From positions 245,199 to 309,198 of the forward strand of contig CAWESK010000007.1 in assembly GCA_963811685.1 (NCBI GenBank): a stretch of DNA of 64,000 bases, read 5' to 3'. A program made the translations under genes and the position numbers. The notes below the pieces were generated by a model. The model was not told the DNA's origin, did no database searches, and worked only from the letters and a program-made list of their open reading frames with translations. The DNA comes from CAIWHR01 sp963811685. GTDB taxonomy: Bacteria > Pseudomonadota > Gammaproteobacteria > Burkholderiales > Casimicrobiaceae. Shown in pieces: positions 46,188 to 55,846 of the stretch (the first letter of the stretch is position 1; the number at the start of each line of letters is the position of its first letter).

Positions 46188-48113
46188 GTGAGCCATCCGC
46201 GACACTGGAACCTGGGCGCCAAGCTGACGCTGGTCGGCCTGCCGTTTCTCCTGCTCGCGCTCGTATCGATCGCGGTGACGCTGTGGGTGTCCTGGCAGCT
46301 CGACGGGGGCGCCGCGGCGGTGAACGAAGTCGGCCGCATGCGCATGCAGGCGTACCGAATGTCGTTGGCCGTCGCCGCCGGCGAGGCGGCCTCGCTTCCG
46401 CCGCGGACGGCAGAGTTCCGGCGCAGCCTCGACACGCTGCGTCATGGCGACCCCGAACGGCCGTTGTTCGTCCCGTGGGATGACGCGACGCGGGCGCAAT
46501 TCGACGTCGTGGACCAGGACTGGAGCCGATTCCTCCCGCAACTGGAAGGCGCGACTGCGTCCTCTCTGCATGCGTTGGGCATCGATACCGCGGCCTTCGT
46601 CGCCGACATCGACACGCTGGTGGCCGGCATCGAGCGCCACATGTCCCGCTGGACGGCGCTCCTGCACCTGTTGCAGACAGCGATGATGGTCGTGGCGGTC
46701 CTTGGCGCCGCGCTGCTGATCTACACGGGCTACCTGTTCGTGCTGGAGCCCGTCGGGCGCCTGAAGGCGGCCACCGAGCGCCTGCAGCGCGGCGATTTCA
46801 GCGCGCGCGTCGACCGTGTCACCACCGACGAGTTCGGCTCGCTGGCGGAATGCTTCAATGGCATGGCCGCGCACCTGCAGCTCATGTACCGCGACCTCGA
46901 GGCGAAAGTGGCCGAGAAAACGTCGCAGCTCGAGGAAAAGCGAGAGCGGCTCGAAGCTTTGTATGACGTGACGGCGCTGGTGGCGAAGGCGACGACGCTG
47001 AACGAGCTGGCGGATGGATTCGTCGAGCGCGTGGGGCGGGTCGCCCATGCCGACGGCGTGGCGTTGCGCTGGTCCGACGAGGCCAATCGGCGGTTCCTGC
47101 TGCTGACGTCGGCCGGATTGCCGACGGCGATGGCCGAAGGCGAGCAGTGCGTCATTGCCGGCGAATGCCACTGCGGCGCGCTTTCCGCCCCCTACGTGAC
47201 GCGCGTGATACCGATTGCGAGCATGTCTTACACGGGATCCCCGCACTGCGCCAACGCGGGGTTCGCCACACTCGTTTCCATTCCCATCCGGCTCCATGAC
47301 CGCCTGATGGGGGAAGTGAATCTGTTCTATCACGCGAGCATCACGCTGTCGGCGGCAGAGCGATCGCTGCTGGAGGCGCTCTCTGCCCACCTCGCGGGAG
47401 CCATGGAAAACCTCCGCCTCAACGCGCTCGAGAAGGAAGCGGCCGTCGCGCAGGAGCGCACGTTCATCGCGCGCGAGCTGCACGACTCGATCGCGCAGTC
47501 GCTCGCCTTCCTCAAGATCCAGGTGCAGCTGATGCGCGATGCGCTCGAAAGCGGCGATGCGCTTCGACTGGAGAGGGTCCTGGACGAGATCGATACCGGC
47601 GTGCGCGAAAGCTACGGGGATGTGCGCGAGCTCCTCGTCCACTTCCGCACGCGCTCGCACGGCGAGGACATCGAGCCTGCGCTGCAGACGACGCTGCGCA
47701 AGTTCGAGCACCAGAGCGGTCTCAAGGCGACGATGCAAATGCAGGGTCACGGCATCCCGCTGGCGCCCGACCTGCAGATGCAGGTGCTGCACATCATCCA
47801 GGAGGCGCTGTCCAACGTGCGCAAGCATTCCGAAGCCGCGAGCGTGCGGGTGACCGTCCAGCAGCGGCCGCAGTGGCGCTTCGAGGTGCGCGACGACGGG
47901 GTCGGGTTCCATTCGGGCCCCGAATCCGACGACGAGACCCACGTGGGGCTGCGGATCATGGCGGAGCGCGCCGAGAAGATCGGCGCCGTGCTCGACGTCG
48001 TATCGATGCCGGGGGTCGGCACGTCGGTCGTGCTGACGCTGCCGCCTTCCGTGCCGGCAACCGCCGTGGCCGCAGCAACGGACGCCACGCGCGTTACGGC
48101 ATCTCTCCACTGA
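46188..48113 (+). CDS. narX: Nitrate/nitrite sensor histidine kinase NarX
   Basis: 641-residue membrane kinase. TM1 is about residues 17-36, the P-box ligand segment VGRMRMQAYRMSL about 48-60, and TM2 about 163-190, followed by a HAMP domain and a signalling helix. The central module has the NarX-type Cys set (GEQCVIAGECHCGAL, SPHCANAG). The HisKA_3 box RTFIARELHDSIAQSLAFLK carries the phospho-His; the ATPase has EALSNVRKHSEA and VRDDGVGF. The start is uncertain: GTG 46188 and 46161 are both possible. narL begins three bases after the stop. Confidence 0.92.
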   Translation: MSHPRHWNLGAKLTLVGLPFLLLALVSIAVTLWVSWQLDGGAAAVNEVGRMRMQAYRMSLAVAAGEAASLPPRTAEFRRSLDTLRHGDPERPLFVPWDDATRAQFDVVDQDWSRFLPQLEGATASSLHALGIDTAAFVADIDTLVAGIERHMSRWTALLHLLQTAMMVVAVLGAALLIYTGYLFVLEPVGRLKAATERLQRGDFSARVDRVTTDEFGSLAECFNGMAAHLQLMYRDLEAKVAEKTSQLEEKRERLEALYDVTALVAKATTLNELADGFVERVGRVAHADGVALRWSDEANRRFLLLTSAGLPTAMAEGEQCVIAGECHCGALSAPYVTRVIPIASMSYTGSPHCANAGFATLVSIPIRLHDRLMGEVNLFYHASITLSAAERSLLEALSAHLAGAMENLRLNALEKEAAVAQERTFIARELHDSIAQSLAFLKIQVQLMRDALESGDALRLERVLDEIDTGVRESYGDVRELLVHFRTRSHGEDIEPALQTTLRKFEHQSGLKATMQMQGHGIPLAPDLQMQVLHIIQEALSNVRKHSEAASVRVTVQQRPQWRFEVRDDGVGFHSGPESDDETHVGLRIMAERAEKIGAVLDVVSMPGVGTSVVLTLPPSVPATAVAAATDATRVTASLH

Positions 48114-48116
48114 CTC

Positions 48117-48785
48117 ATGCCCGGCGCCCTGCAGCAACCCGTTCGCATCCTGGTCGTCGACGACCATACGCTGTTCCGGCGCGGCGTCATGGCGTTGCTG
48201 GGACGGGATCCGCTGCTGCAGGTCGTCGGCGATGCCGCGGACGCCGGCTCGGCGCTGCGCCGGGCGCAGGAATTGCAGCCCGATCTCATCCTGCTCGACA
48301 ATCATCTGCCGGGCGTCAACGGTGTCGACGCGCTGCCGTCGCTGCGCGAGGCGGCGCCGCAGGCCCGCATTCTCATGCTGACCGTCAGCGAAGACGAGCA
48401 GGACCTGGCCGCGGCGCTGCGTGGCGGCGCCAGCGGCTACCTCCTCAAGACCATCGAAGGCGATGCGCTGATCGCCGCCATCGCGCGCGCGATGCGCGGG
48501 GAATCGGTGGTGGCGGGGGAAATGACCGGCAAGCTCGTCGCCGCCTACCGTGACGCCATGGCGCCTGCCGCTCCCGCGGCGGGGTCGAAGGTCGCGCAAC
48601 TCTCGCCGCGCGAGCAGGAAATCCTGCGCGCCATCGCGCGTGGCGCGAGCAACAAGGAAATCGGCCGCGAGCTCGGCATCGCCGAGACGACGGTCAAGAT
48701 CCATGTCCAGCACGTGTTGCGCAAGCTCGACGTGAGCTCGCGGGTCCAGGCCGCCGTTATCGCATCCGAGCACGGCCTGACTTGA
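48117..48785 (+). CDS. narL: Nitrate/nitrite response regulator NarL
   Basis: 222 residues. The receiver domain has the acidic pair DD at 15-16, phospho-acceptor D61 (LILLDNHLPG) and a Lys in YLLKTIEG. The LuxR-type HTH occupies about 160-222 (LSPREQEILRAIARGASNKEIG, AETTVKIHVQHVLRKL). Partner of NarX, directly upstream of the nitrate genes it likely controls. Confidence 0.95.
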   Translation: MPGALQQPVRILVVDDHTLFRRGVMALLGRDPLLQVVGDAADAGSALRRAQELQPDLILLDNHLPGVNGVDALPSLREAAPQARILMLTVSEDEQDLAAALRGGASGYLLKTIEGDALIAAIARAMRGESVVAGEMTGKLVAAYRDAMAPAAPAAGSKVAQLSPREQEILRAIARGASNKEIGRELGIAETTVKIHVQHVLRKLDVSSRVQAAVIASEHGLT

Positions 48786-48795
48786 TCCTGCGCAA
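48782..48795 (+). promoter_or_regulatory. Weak FNR/Anr-like site upstream of narK1
   Basis: TTGAT-CCTG-CGCAA matches the TTGAT-N4-ATCAA consensus at eight of ten positions. It overlaps the narL stop and lies about 165 bases before narK1, farther than usual for an activator site. Low confidence. Confidence 0.25.
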
Positions 48796-48959
48796 ACGCG
48801 CGGCATTCATTTTCCAGAGTAGTTCTTCCGGAGGATGCCGGCGTGTCGGGGCATCGTTCTTTCGCCCACGCTCGCCTCTCCCGCCGAAGGATACTTTCCG
48901 TCCGCTCCTCCCCCTACACTCGATGCACGAAAAAGAGTCGCAGGAAGGGGATTCGCTTC

Positions 48960-50216
48960 ATGGGCAATCGAAGACAGGCGCTGTCGGTGCTGATCGTCAG
49001 CACGCTGGCATTCACCGTGTGCTTCATGGTGTGGATGATGTTCGGAGTGATCGGCATTCCGATCAGAAAGACGCTCAACCTCAACGCCACCGAATTCGGC
49101 CTGCTCACCGCAACGCCGGTGCTGACGGGCTCGCTCATTCGGGTGCCGCTCGGCATGTGGACCGACAAGTTCGGCGGCCGCATCGTGCTGTTCCTGCTGA
49201 TGATCGCCTGCGTCGTTCCGATCTGGCTCATCGGCTACGCGACCCAGTTCTGGCACTTCCTGGTGCTGGGGCTCTTCGTCGGGCTGGCGGGCGGCTCTTT
49301 CTCGGTCGGCACGCCGTACGTGGCGCGCTGGTTTCCGCGGAAGCAGCAGGGCTTCGCGATGGGCATCTATGGAGCCGGCAATTCCGGTGCCGCGGTCAAC
49401 AAGTTCGTCGCCCCCGCGCTGCTTGTCGCCTTCGGCTGGACGATCGTGCCGCAGGTCTACGCGGCGATCATGGTCGGCACGGCGCTGTTGTTCTGGTTCG
49501 GGAGCTACTCGGATCCGAACCACCTGGTCGACTCGAAGATCACCTGGCGTCAGCAGCTGGTGGCGCTCAAGGATCCCAAGGTCTGGAAATACTGCCAGTA
49601 CTACTCGATCGTCTTCGGCGGCTACGTGGCCATGAGCCTCTGGATGGTGCAGTACTACGTCGGCGAGTTCGGTCTCGACATCAGGGCAGCGGCGCTGCTT
49701 GCCGCGTGTTTTTCGCTCCCGGGCGGTGTGCTGCGCGCGGCCGGCGGCTGGCTTTCCGACAAGTTCGGCGCGCACGCGATGACGTGGTGGGTGCTGTGGG
49801 TGAGCTGGGTCTGTCTCTTTCTCTTGTCCTATCCGCAGACCGACATGACGATCACCACGATCGACGGCCCGAAGACGTTCCACATCGGCCTCAACGTATG
49901 GCTGTTCACGGCGCTGATGTTCGTGCTCGGCATCGCGTGGGCATTCGGCAAGGCGTCGGTGTTCAAGTACATCTCCGACGACTATCCGACGAACATTGGC
50001 GTGATCTCCGGCGTCGTCGGGCTGGCCGGCGGCCTCGGCGGCTTCATCCTGCCGATCATGTTCGGCGCGCTGATGGATCTCACCGGCATCCGCTCGTCCG
50101 CTTTCATGCTCATGTACGGCGTGGTGTGGGTGTCGCTGATCTGGATGTACTGGACCGAAGTGCGCGGCGCCGAGCTCATGGGCAGCAAGTCCAAGGCGTT
50201 TCGCCTGAACGGTTGA
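48960..50216 (+). CDS. narK: Nitrate transporter NarK1 (MFS)
   Basis: 418-residue, 12-span MFS protein. The loop motif MWTDKFGGRIVLF and the nitrate signature GLAGGSFSVGTPYVARWFP and GLAGGLGGFILPIMFGAL are present. NarK1-type proteins are thought to be nitrate/proton symporters that start uptake. ATG 48960 follows AGGAAGGGG. A second, longer NarK2-like gene follows, the usual tandem arrangement in denitrifying betaproteobacteria. Confidence 0.92.
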   Translation: MGNRRQALSVLIVSTLAFTVCFMVWMMFGVIGIPIRKTLNLNATEFGLLTATPVLTGSLIRVPLGMWTDKFGGRIVLFLLMIACVVPIWLIGYATQFWHFLVLGLFVGLAGGSFSVGTPYVARWFPRKQQGFAMGIYGAGNSGAAVNKFVAPALLVAFGWTIVPQVYAAIMVGTALLFWFGSYSDPNHLVDSKITWRQQLVALKDPKVWKYCQYYSIVFGGYVAMSLWMVQYYVGEFGLDIRAAALLAACFSLPGGVLRAAGGWLSDKFGAHAMTWWVLWVSWVCLFLLSYPQTDMTITTIDGPKTFHIGLNVWLFTALMFVLGIAWAFGKASVFKYISDDYPTNIGVISGVVGLAGGLGGFILPIMFGALMDLTGIRSSAFMLMYGVVWVSLIWMYWTEVRGAELMGSKSKAFRLNG

Positions 50217-50247
50217 CCGCGTGCCCCGACCCTATTGAAAGCTCGCC

Positions 50248-51906
50248 ATGACGACCACCGTCGAGAAATCCATCTCCCCGTCCCCGGCAGCTACCGGCCA
50301 CGCCGACATCGCCGACTGGCGACCCGAAGACGCCGAGTTCTGGGAGCGTGTCGGCAAGAAAGTTGCCTATCGCAACCTCGTGCTGTCGGTGCCCGCGCTG
50401 CTCTGCGGGTTTGCGGTCTGGGGGATGTGGGGAATCATCACGGTCCAGATGCTGAACCTGGGCTACCCGTTCACGCAGGCGGAGCTCTTCACGCTGACGG
50501 CCATCGCCGGGATCGCCGGCGCGACGATGCGCATCCCCGCATCGTTCCTGATCCGCGTGGCCGGCGGCCGCAACACGATCTTCCTCACGACGGCGATGCT
50601 GCTCGCGCCCGCGATCGGCACCGGCATCGTGCTGCAGCACAAGGACTGGCCGCTGTGGTCGTTCCAGCTGATGGCGCTGTGGTCGGGCGTCGGCGGCGGC
50701 AATTTCGCCAGCTCGATGTCGAACATCAGCACGTTCTTTCCCAAGCGGCTGCAAGGCACGGCGCTCGGCATCAACGCGGGCATCGGCAATTTCGGCGTGA
50801 CCAGCATGCAGATCGTCATCCCGCTGATGATGACGATGGGCATCTTCGGCGCGCTGGGCGGCGAGCCGATGACGCTCTTGAAGGACAGCGGCTGGATCTT
50901 CGGCAAGATCCCCGCGGGCACGCCGACCTGGATCCAGAACGCCGGCTTCGCGTGGGTGCTGTCGCTGGTGCCGCTATCGATCCTCTGCTGGCTCGGGATG
51001 AACAACCTGAAGCCCGTGTCGCCGGACACCGGCCACCCGATCGCGGCCTTCGCCAAGATCACCTGGCTCTACACGCTGGCGTTCATCCCGTCGATCCTCG
51101 GGCTGTACCTCTATCTGCCGAAGCCCACCGGGCTCGGCGTCATCAGCATGTGGGTCGCCATTCCGCTGGACGTCGTCGCTGCGCTGGTCGTGATGCGCCT
51201 CGCGGCGTTCGGCCCGATGAAGGAGGGCGTCGCCAAGCAATTCGCCATTTTCAGGAACAAGCACACGTGGTCGATGACGCTTCTCTACATCGTCACGTTC
51301 GGCTCGTTCATCGGATTCTCGATGGCGCTGCCGCTGTCGATGAAGGTGATCTTCGGGGTCAGCCACGTGCGCGATGCGGCGGGCGTGCTGCAGCACACGG
51401 CGAACAACCCGAACGCGCCGGCGGTCCTCGCCTACGCCTGGATCGGTCCCTTCGTCGGCGCGCTGATCCGCCCGGTCGGCGGCTGGATTTCCGACAAGGT
51501 AGGCGGCTCCATCGTGACCCAGGTCATCTCGGTCGTGATGGTGGTCGCGTCGGTGGCGGTGGGCCATGTGATGCTCCAGGCCTACCAGTCGCCAGCGCCG
51601 GAGCAGTATTTCCTGGTGTTCATGCTGCTCTTCGTGCTGCTGTTCGCAGCGAGCGGCATCGGGAACGGCTCGACGTTCCGCACGATCGGCGTGATCTTCG
51701 ACCGCACGCAGGCTGGGCCGGTGCTCGGATGGACGTCGGCGATTGCGGCGTACGGCGCTTTCATCGCGCCTATCGTGATCGGCGCGCAGATCAGCGCAGG
51801 CACGCCGCAGTACGCGATGTACGGCTTCGCGATCTTCTACGGCCTCTGCCTGATCCTCAACTGGTGGTTCTACCTGCGCCGCGACGCGTACGTGAAGAAC
51901 CCTTGA
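50248..51906 (+). CDS. narK: Nitrate/nitrite antiporter NarK2 (MFS)
   Basis: 552 residues, longer than NarK1 because of an N-terminal cytoplasmic extension and central loops. The nitrate signatures are GVGGGNFASSMSNISTFFPKR and GIGNGSTFRTIGVIF, and VGALIRPVGGWISDKVGG matches the MFS loop. NarK2 types exchange nitrate for nitrite, which fits an upstream position to narGHJI. ATG 50248 lies 31 bases after narK1. Confidence 0.92.
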   Translation: MTTTVEKSISPSPAATGHADIADWRPEDAEFWERVGKKVAYRNLVLSVPALLCGFAVWGMWGIITVQMLNLGYPFTQAELFTLTAIAGIAGATMRIPASFLIRVAGGRNTIFLTTAMLLAPAIGTGIVLQHKDWPLWSFQLMALWSGVGGGNFASSMSNISTFFPKRLQGTALGINAGIGNFGVTSMQIVIPLMMTMGIFGALGGEPMTLLKDSGWIFGKIPAGTPTWIQNAGFAWVLSLVPLSILCWLGMNNLKPVSPDTGHPIAAFAKITWLYTLAFIPSILGLYLYLPKPTGLGVISMWVAIPLDVVAALVVMRLAAFGPMKEGVAKQFAIFRNKHTWSMTLLYIVTFGSFIGFSMALPLSMKVIFGVSHVRDAAGVLQHTANNPNAPAVLAYAWIGPFVGALIRPVGGWISDKVGGSIVTQVISVVMVVASVAVGHVMLQAYQSPAPEQYFLVFMLLFVLLFAASGIGNGSTFRTIGVIFDRTQAGPVLGWTSAIAAYGAFIAPIVIGAQISAGTPQYAMYGFAIFYGLCLILNWWFYLRRDAYVKNP

Positions 51907-51928
51907 ACGGCTGCCGCGGAGAGACACG

Positions 51929-54900
51929 ATGAGCCATTTTCTGGATCGCCTTCACCATTTCGCGCTTCCGAAGGAATCGTTCGCCGACGGTCACGGGGTT
52001 GCCACCGGCGAGGACCGCACCTGGGAAGACGCCTATCGCAACCGCTGGGCGCACGACAAGATCGTTCGCAGCACCCACGGCGTCAACTGCACGGGATCGT
52101 GCTCGTGGAAGATCTACGTCAAGGGCGGCATCGTCACCTGGGAGACGCAGCAGACCGACTACCCGCGCACGCGCTGGGACATGCCGAACCACGAGCCGCG
52201 CGGCTGCGCGCGCGGCGCGTCCTACAGCTGGTATCTCTATAGCGCGAACCGCGTCAAGCATCCGATGGTGCGCGGCCGCCTGCTCAAGCACTGGCGCGCG
52301 GCGCGATTGCGGCACGGCCCGGTGGAGGCGTGGGCGTCCATCGTGGGCGACGATGCGAAGCGGCGCGACTACCAGCAGGTGCGCGGCTTGGGCGGCTTCG
52401 TGCGCTCCAGCTGGGACGAGGTCAACGAGATCGTCGCTGCCGCGAACGTCTATACGGCAAAGACCTACGGCCCCGACCGGGTAATCGGCTTTTCGCCGAT
52501 TCCCGCGATGAGCATGGTGAGCTATGCCGCGGGGTCACGCTATCTGTCGCTGATCGGCGGCGTGTGCATGAGCTTCTACGACTGGTACTGCGACCTGCCG
52601 CCGGCGAGCCCGCAGGTGTGGGGCGAGCAGACCGACGTCCCCGAATCGGCCGATTGGTTCAACAGTACCTACATCATCGCGTGGGGCAGCAACGTGCCGC
52701 AGACACGCACGCCGGATGCGCATTTCTTCACCGAAGTCCGCTACAAGGGCGCGAAGACGGTGGCGGTGACGCCCGATTATTCCGAGGTCGCCAAGCTCAC
52801 CGACCTCTGGCTGCACCCCAAGCAGGGCACCGATGCGGCGCTGGCCATGGCGATGGGGCACGTGGTGCTCCGTGATTTCTTCATCGACAGGCGCTCGTCG
52901 TATTTCGACGACTATGCCCGGCGTTACACGGACCTGCCGATGCTCGTGATGCTGAAGGAGCACGTGACGGCGAACGGCGAGACGATCGTCGTCCCGGACC
53001 GCTATGTGCGCGCGTCGGACTTCAACGGCAAGCTCGGCCAGGCCAACAATTCCGACTGGAAGACCGTCGCCTTCGACGAAAGCGGGAAGGTCGTGCTGCC
53101 GAACGGCGCCATCGGGTTCCGCTGGGGCCCCGACGGTCGCGCCGACCAGGGACAGTGGAATCTCGAGTCGAAGGAGGCGCGGCACGGCAACGACGTGAAG
53201 CTCAAGCTGTCGGTGCTCGAAGGCGGAGGGGACTCCGTGACGACCGCCCGCGTCGGTTTTCCGTACTTCGGAGGCATCGAAAGCGCGCATTTTCCGAACA
53301 ATCCCGGCGCCGACGTTCTCGTGCGCACCGTGCCGGTCAAACGCATCGCGCTCGGCAAGGAAGGCGAGAAGCGCGAGGCGCTTGTCGCCACCGTGTTCGA
53401 CCTGCAAGTCGCAAACTACGGCGTCGCGCGCGGACTCGCGGGCGAAAACGCGGCGACGGATTTCGACGACGACACGCCGTACACCCCGGCCTGGCAGGAG
53501 GCGATCACCGGCGTGCCGCGCGCGCAGGTCATCACGGTGGCCCGGCAATTCGCCGAAAACGCGGACAAGACGCAGGGCAAGTCGATGGTGATCATCGGCG
53601 CGGCGATGAACCACTGGTACCACAGCGACATGAACTACCGCGGCGTCATCAACCTGCTGATGATGTGCGGATGCATCGGCAAGAGCGGGGGCGGATGGGC
53701 GCATTACGTGGGCCAGGAAAAGCTGCGCCCGCAGACGGGCTGGACCGCGCTGGCGTTCGCGCTCGACTGGATTCGTCCGCCGAGGCAGCAGAACAGCACC
53801 AGCTTCTTCTACGCGCACACGGATCAGTGGCGCTACGAGAAGCTCGGCATGGACGAAGTGCTGTCGCCGCTCGCCGACCGGAAGCTCTACGCCGGCAGCA
53901 TGATCGACTACAACGTCCGCGCGGAACGCATGGGCTGGCTGCCGTCGGCGCCGCAGTTGCAGACCAACCCGCTGCAGGTGGTGCGCGATGCGCAGGCAGC
54001 GGGCATGGAGCCCAAGGATTACGTGGTGAAATCGCTCAAGGACGGCACGCTCGCCATGAGCTGCGCGGACCCGGATCACCCGAGCAACTGGCCGCGCAAT
54101 CTGTTCGTCTGGCGCTCGAACCTGCTGGGGTCGAGCGGCAAGGGCCACGAATATTTCCTCAAGCATCTGCTCGGCACCAGCAATGGCGTGCAGGGCAAGG
54201 ACCTCGGCAAGGAGGAAGCGAAGCCGACGGAGGTCGTCTGGCACGACGAGGCGCCCGAAGGCAAGCTCGACCTCCTCGTGACGCTCGACTTCCGCATGAG
54301 CACCACGTGCCTCTATTCGGACATCGTGTTGCCGACCGCCACGTGGTACGAGAAGAACGACCTCAACACCAGCGACATGCACCCGTTCATCCATCCGCTG
54401 TCGACCGCCGTGGATCCTGCATGGCAGAGCCGCAGCGACTGGGACATCTACAAGGGCTTCGCCAGGAAATTCAGCGAAGTGTGCGTCGGCCACCTGGGTG
54501 TCGAGAAGGAAGTCGTGCTGACGCCGCTGATGCACGACAGCCCGGCCGAATTGGGCCAGCCGTTCGAGGTGCGCGACTGGAAGCGCGGCGAATGCGAGCT
54601 CGTTCCCGGCAAGACCGCGCCGCAGATAACGGTGGTCGAGCGCGACTTTCCCAATGTCTACCGGCGTTTCACCGCGCTGGGACCGCTGATGGGCAAGGTC
54701 GGCAACGGCGGCAAGGGCATTGGCTGGAATACGCAGACCGAGGTGAGGCAGCTGGGTGAGCTCAATGGCACCGTGCGCGCCGAGGGTGCCACTTGCGGCA
54801 TGGCCAGGATCGAATCCGATATCGACGCCTGCGAAGTGGTCATGATGCTGGCGCCGGAAACCAACGGCCATGTTGCGGTGAAGGCATGGGAGGCACTGTC

Positions 54901-55846
54901 CAAGATCACGGGCCGCGAGCACAAGCACCTGGCGCTGTACCGCGAGGACGAGAAGATCCGTTTCCGCGACATCCAGGCGCAGCCGCGCAAGATCATCAGC
55001 TCGCCGACGTGGAGCGGCATCGAGAGCGAGACGGTCAGCTACAACGCCGGCTATACGAACGTGCACGAGCTCATTCCCTGGCGCACGCTGACCGGACGGC
55101 AGCAGTTCTATCAGGACCACCCGTGGATGATCGCGTTCGGCGAGGGCTTCTCGACCTACCGGCCGCCCGTTGACCTCAAAACCACCGCGGCGATCCACAA
55201 CAAGCGAAGCAACGGCAATCCCGAGATCCTGCTCAACTTCATCACGCCACACCAGAAGTGGGGGATTCACAGCACCTACACCGACAACCTGATGATGCTG
55301 ACGTTGAGCCGCGGCGGACCGATCATCTGGCTTTCCGAGGACGATGCGAAGAGGGCCGGCATCGTCGACAACGACTGGGTCGAGCTCTTCAACGTCAACG
55401 GCGCGATCGCCGCGCGCGCGGTGGTGAGCCAGCGCGTCAATCCCGGCATGGTGATGATGTACCACGCGCAGGAGAAGATCGTGAACACGCCGGGGGCCGA
55501 GATCACCGGCGTTCGCGGCGGCATCCACAACTCGGTGACGCGCATCGTGCTGAAGCCGACGCACATGATCGGCGGCTACGCGCAGCTTTCCTACGGCTTC
55601 AACTATTACGGGACGATCGGCACCAACCGCGACGAGTTCGTGGTCGTGCGCAAGATGAGCAGGATCGACTGGCTCGACACGCCGGTCGGCGCCGAACGCA
55701 TCGCGGTGTCCAGGCGCAAGGAGAGAATCCATGAACCCTTACGCTCGCATTCGGCGGGAGTTGGTGGACCCCCACGCTCACGTTCGTTCGCTGCCCCCGA
55801 GGGGGAGCTGGCCTCCCTTGAGGCGGCTCGGCGGGAGGCCCCATGA
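51929..55846 (+). CDS. narG: Respiratory nitrate reductase alpha subunit NarG
   Basis: 1305-residue molybdenum catalytic subunit, reducing nitrate to nitrite at the cytoplasmic side of the membrane. The FS0 cluster ligands are H50, C54, C58 and C93; the Mo ligand Asp is D222 in YDWYCDLPPASP, at the same number as in E. coli. The core ends near WLDTPVGAERIAVSRRKER. The last 35 or so residues are encoded by the hairpin repeat inserted before narH and are not family-like. The stop overlaps the narH start by four bases. Confidence 0.97.
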   Translation: MSHFLDRLHHFALPKESFADGHGVATGEDRTWEDAYRNRWAHDKIVRSTHGVNCTGSCSWKIYVKGGIVTWETQQTDYPRTRWDMPNHEPRGCARGASYSWYLYSANRVKHPMVRGRLLKHWRAARLRHGPVEAWASIVGDDAKRRDYQQVRGLGGFVRSSWDEVNEIVAAANVYTAKTYGPDRVIGFSPIPAMSMVSYAAGSRYLSLIGGVCMSFYDWYCDLPPASPQVWGEQTDVPESADWFNSTYIIAWGSNVPQTRTPDAHFFTEVRYKGAKTVAVTPDYSEVAKLTDLWLHPKQGTDAALAMAMGHVVLRDFFIDRRSSYFDDYARRYTDLPMLVMLKEHVTANGETIVVPDRYVRASDFNGKLGQANNSDWKTVAFDESGKVVLPNGAIGFRWGPDGRADQGQWNLESKEARHGNDVKLKLSVLEGGGDSVTTARVGFPYFGGIESAHFPNNPGADVLVRTVPVKRIALGKEGEKREALVATVFDLQVANYGVARGLAGENAATDFDDDTPYTPAWQEAITGVPRAQVITVARQFAENADKTQGKSMVIIGAAMNHWYHSDMNYRGVINLLMMCGCIGKSGGGWAHYVGQEKLRPQTGWTALAFALDWIRPPRQQNSTSFFYAHTDQWRYEKLGMDEVLSPLADRKLYAGSMIDYNVRAERMGWLPSAPQLQTNPLQVVRDAQAAGMEPKDYVVKSLKDGTLAMSCADPDHPSNWPRNLFVWRSNLLGSSGKGHEYFLKHLLGTSNGVQGKDLGKEEAKPTEVVWHDEAPEGKLDLLVTLDFRMSTTCLYSDIVLPTATWYEKNDLNTSDMHPFIHPLSTAVDPAWQSRSDWDIYKGFARKFSEVCVGHLGVEKEVVLTPLMHDSPAELGQPFEVRDWKRGECELVPGKTAPQITVVERDFPNVYRRFTALGPLMGKVGNGGKGIGWNTQTEVRQLGELNGTVRAEGATCGMARIESDIDACEVVMMLAPETNGHVAVKAWEALSKITGREHKHLALYREDEKIRFRDIQAQPRKIISSPTWSGIESETVSYNAGYTNVHELIPWRTLTGRQQFYQDHPWMIAFGEGFSTYRPPVDLKTTAAIHNKRSNGNPEILLNFITPHQKWGIHSTYTDNLMMLTLSRGGPIIWLSEDDAKRAGIVDNDWVELFNVNGAIAARAVVSQRVNPGMVMMYHAQEKIVNTPGAEITGVRGGIHNSVTRIVLKPTHMIGGYAQLSYGFNYYGTIGTNRDEFVVVRKMSRIDWLDTPVGAERIAVSRRKERIHEPLRSHSAGVGGPPRSRSFAAPEGELASLEAARREAP
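55769..55842 (+). repeat. Burkholderiales-type hairpin repeat, copy 2
   Basis: A 74-base copy of the element at 23904-23994, with core GCTGCCCCCGAGGGGGAGCT. It lies at the narG-narH junction, supplies the C-terminal tail codons of NarG, and its last bases (GGCGGGAGGCCCC) form the ribosome site of narH. An older RBS-ATG (AAGGAGAGAATCCATGAA) stands just before it at 55717-55735. Confidence 0.75.

Noticed and set aside
45897..48806. Reading frame of 969 codons on the minus strand
   Set aside because: Shadow of narX and narL, composition typical of antisense frames.
48830..48960. NarL heptamer sites before narK1
   Set aside because: TACTTTC and TACACTC each miss the TACYYMT consensus, and no 7-2-7 pair was found.
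52535..55732. Reading frame of 1065 codons on the minus strand
   Set aside because: Exact shadow of narG, with no recognisable domain.
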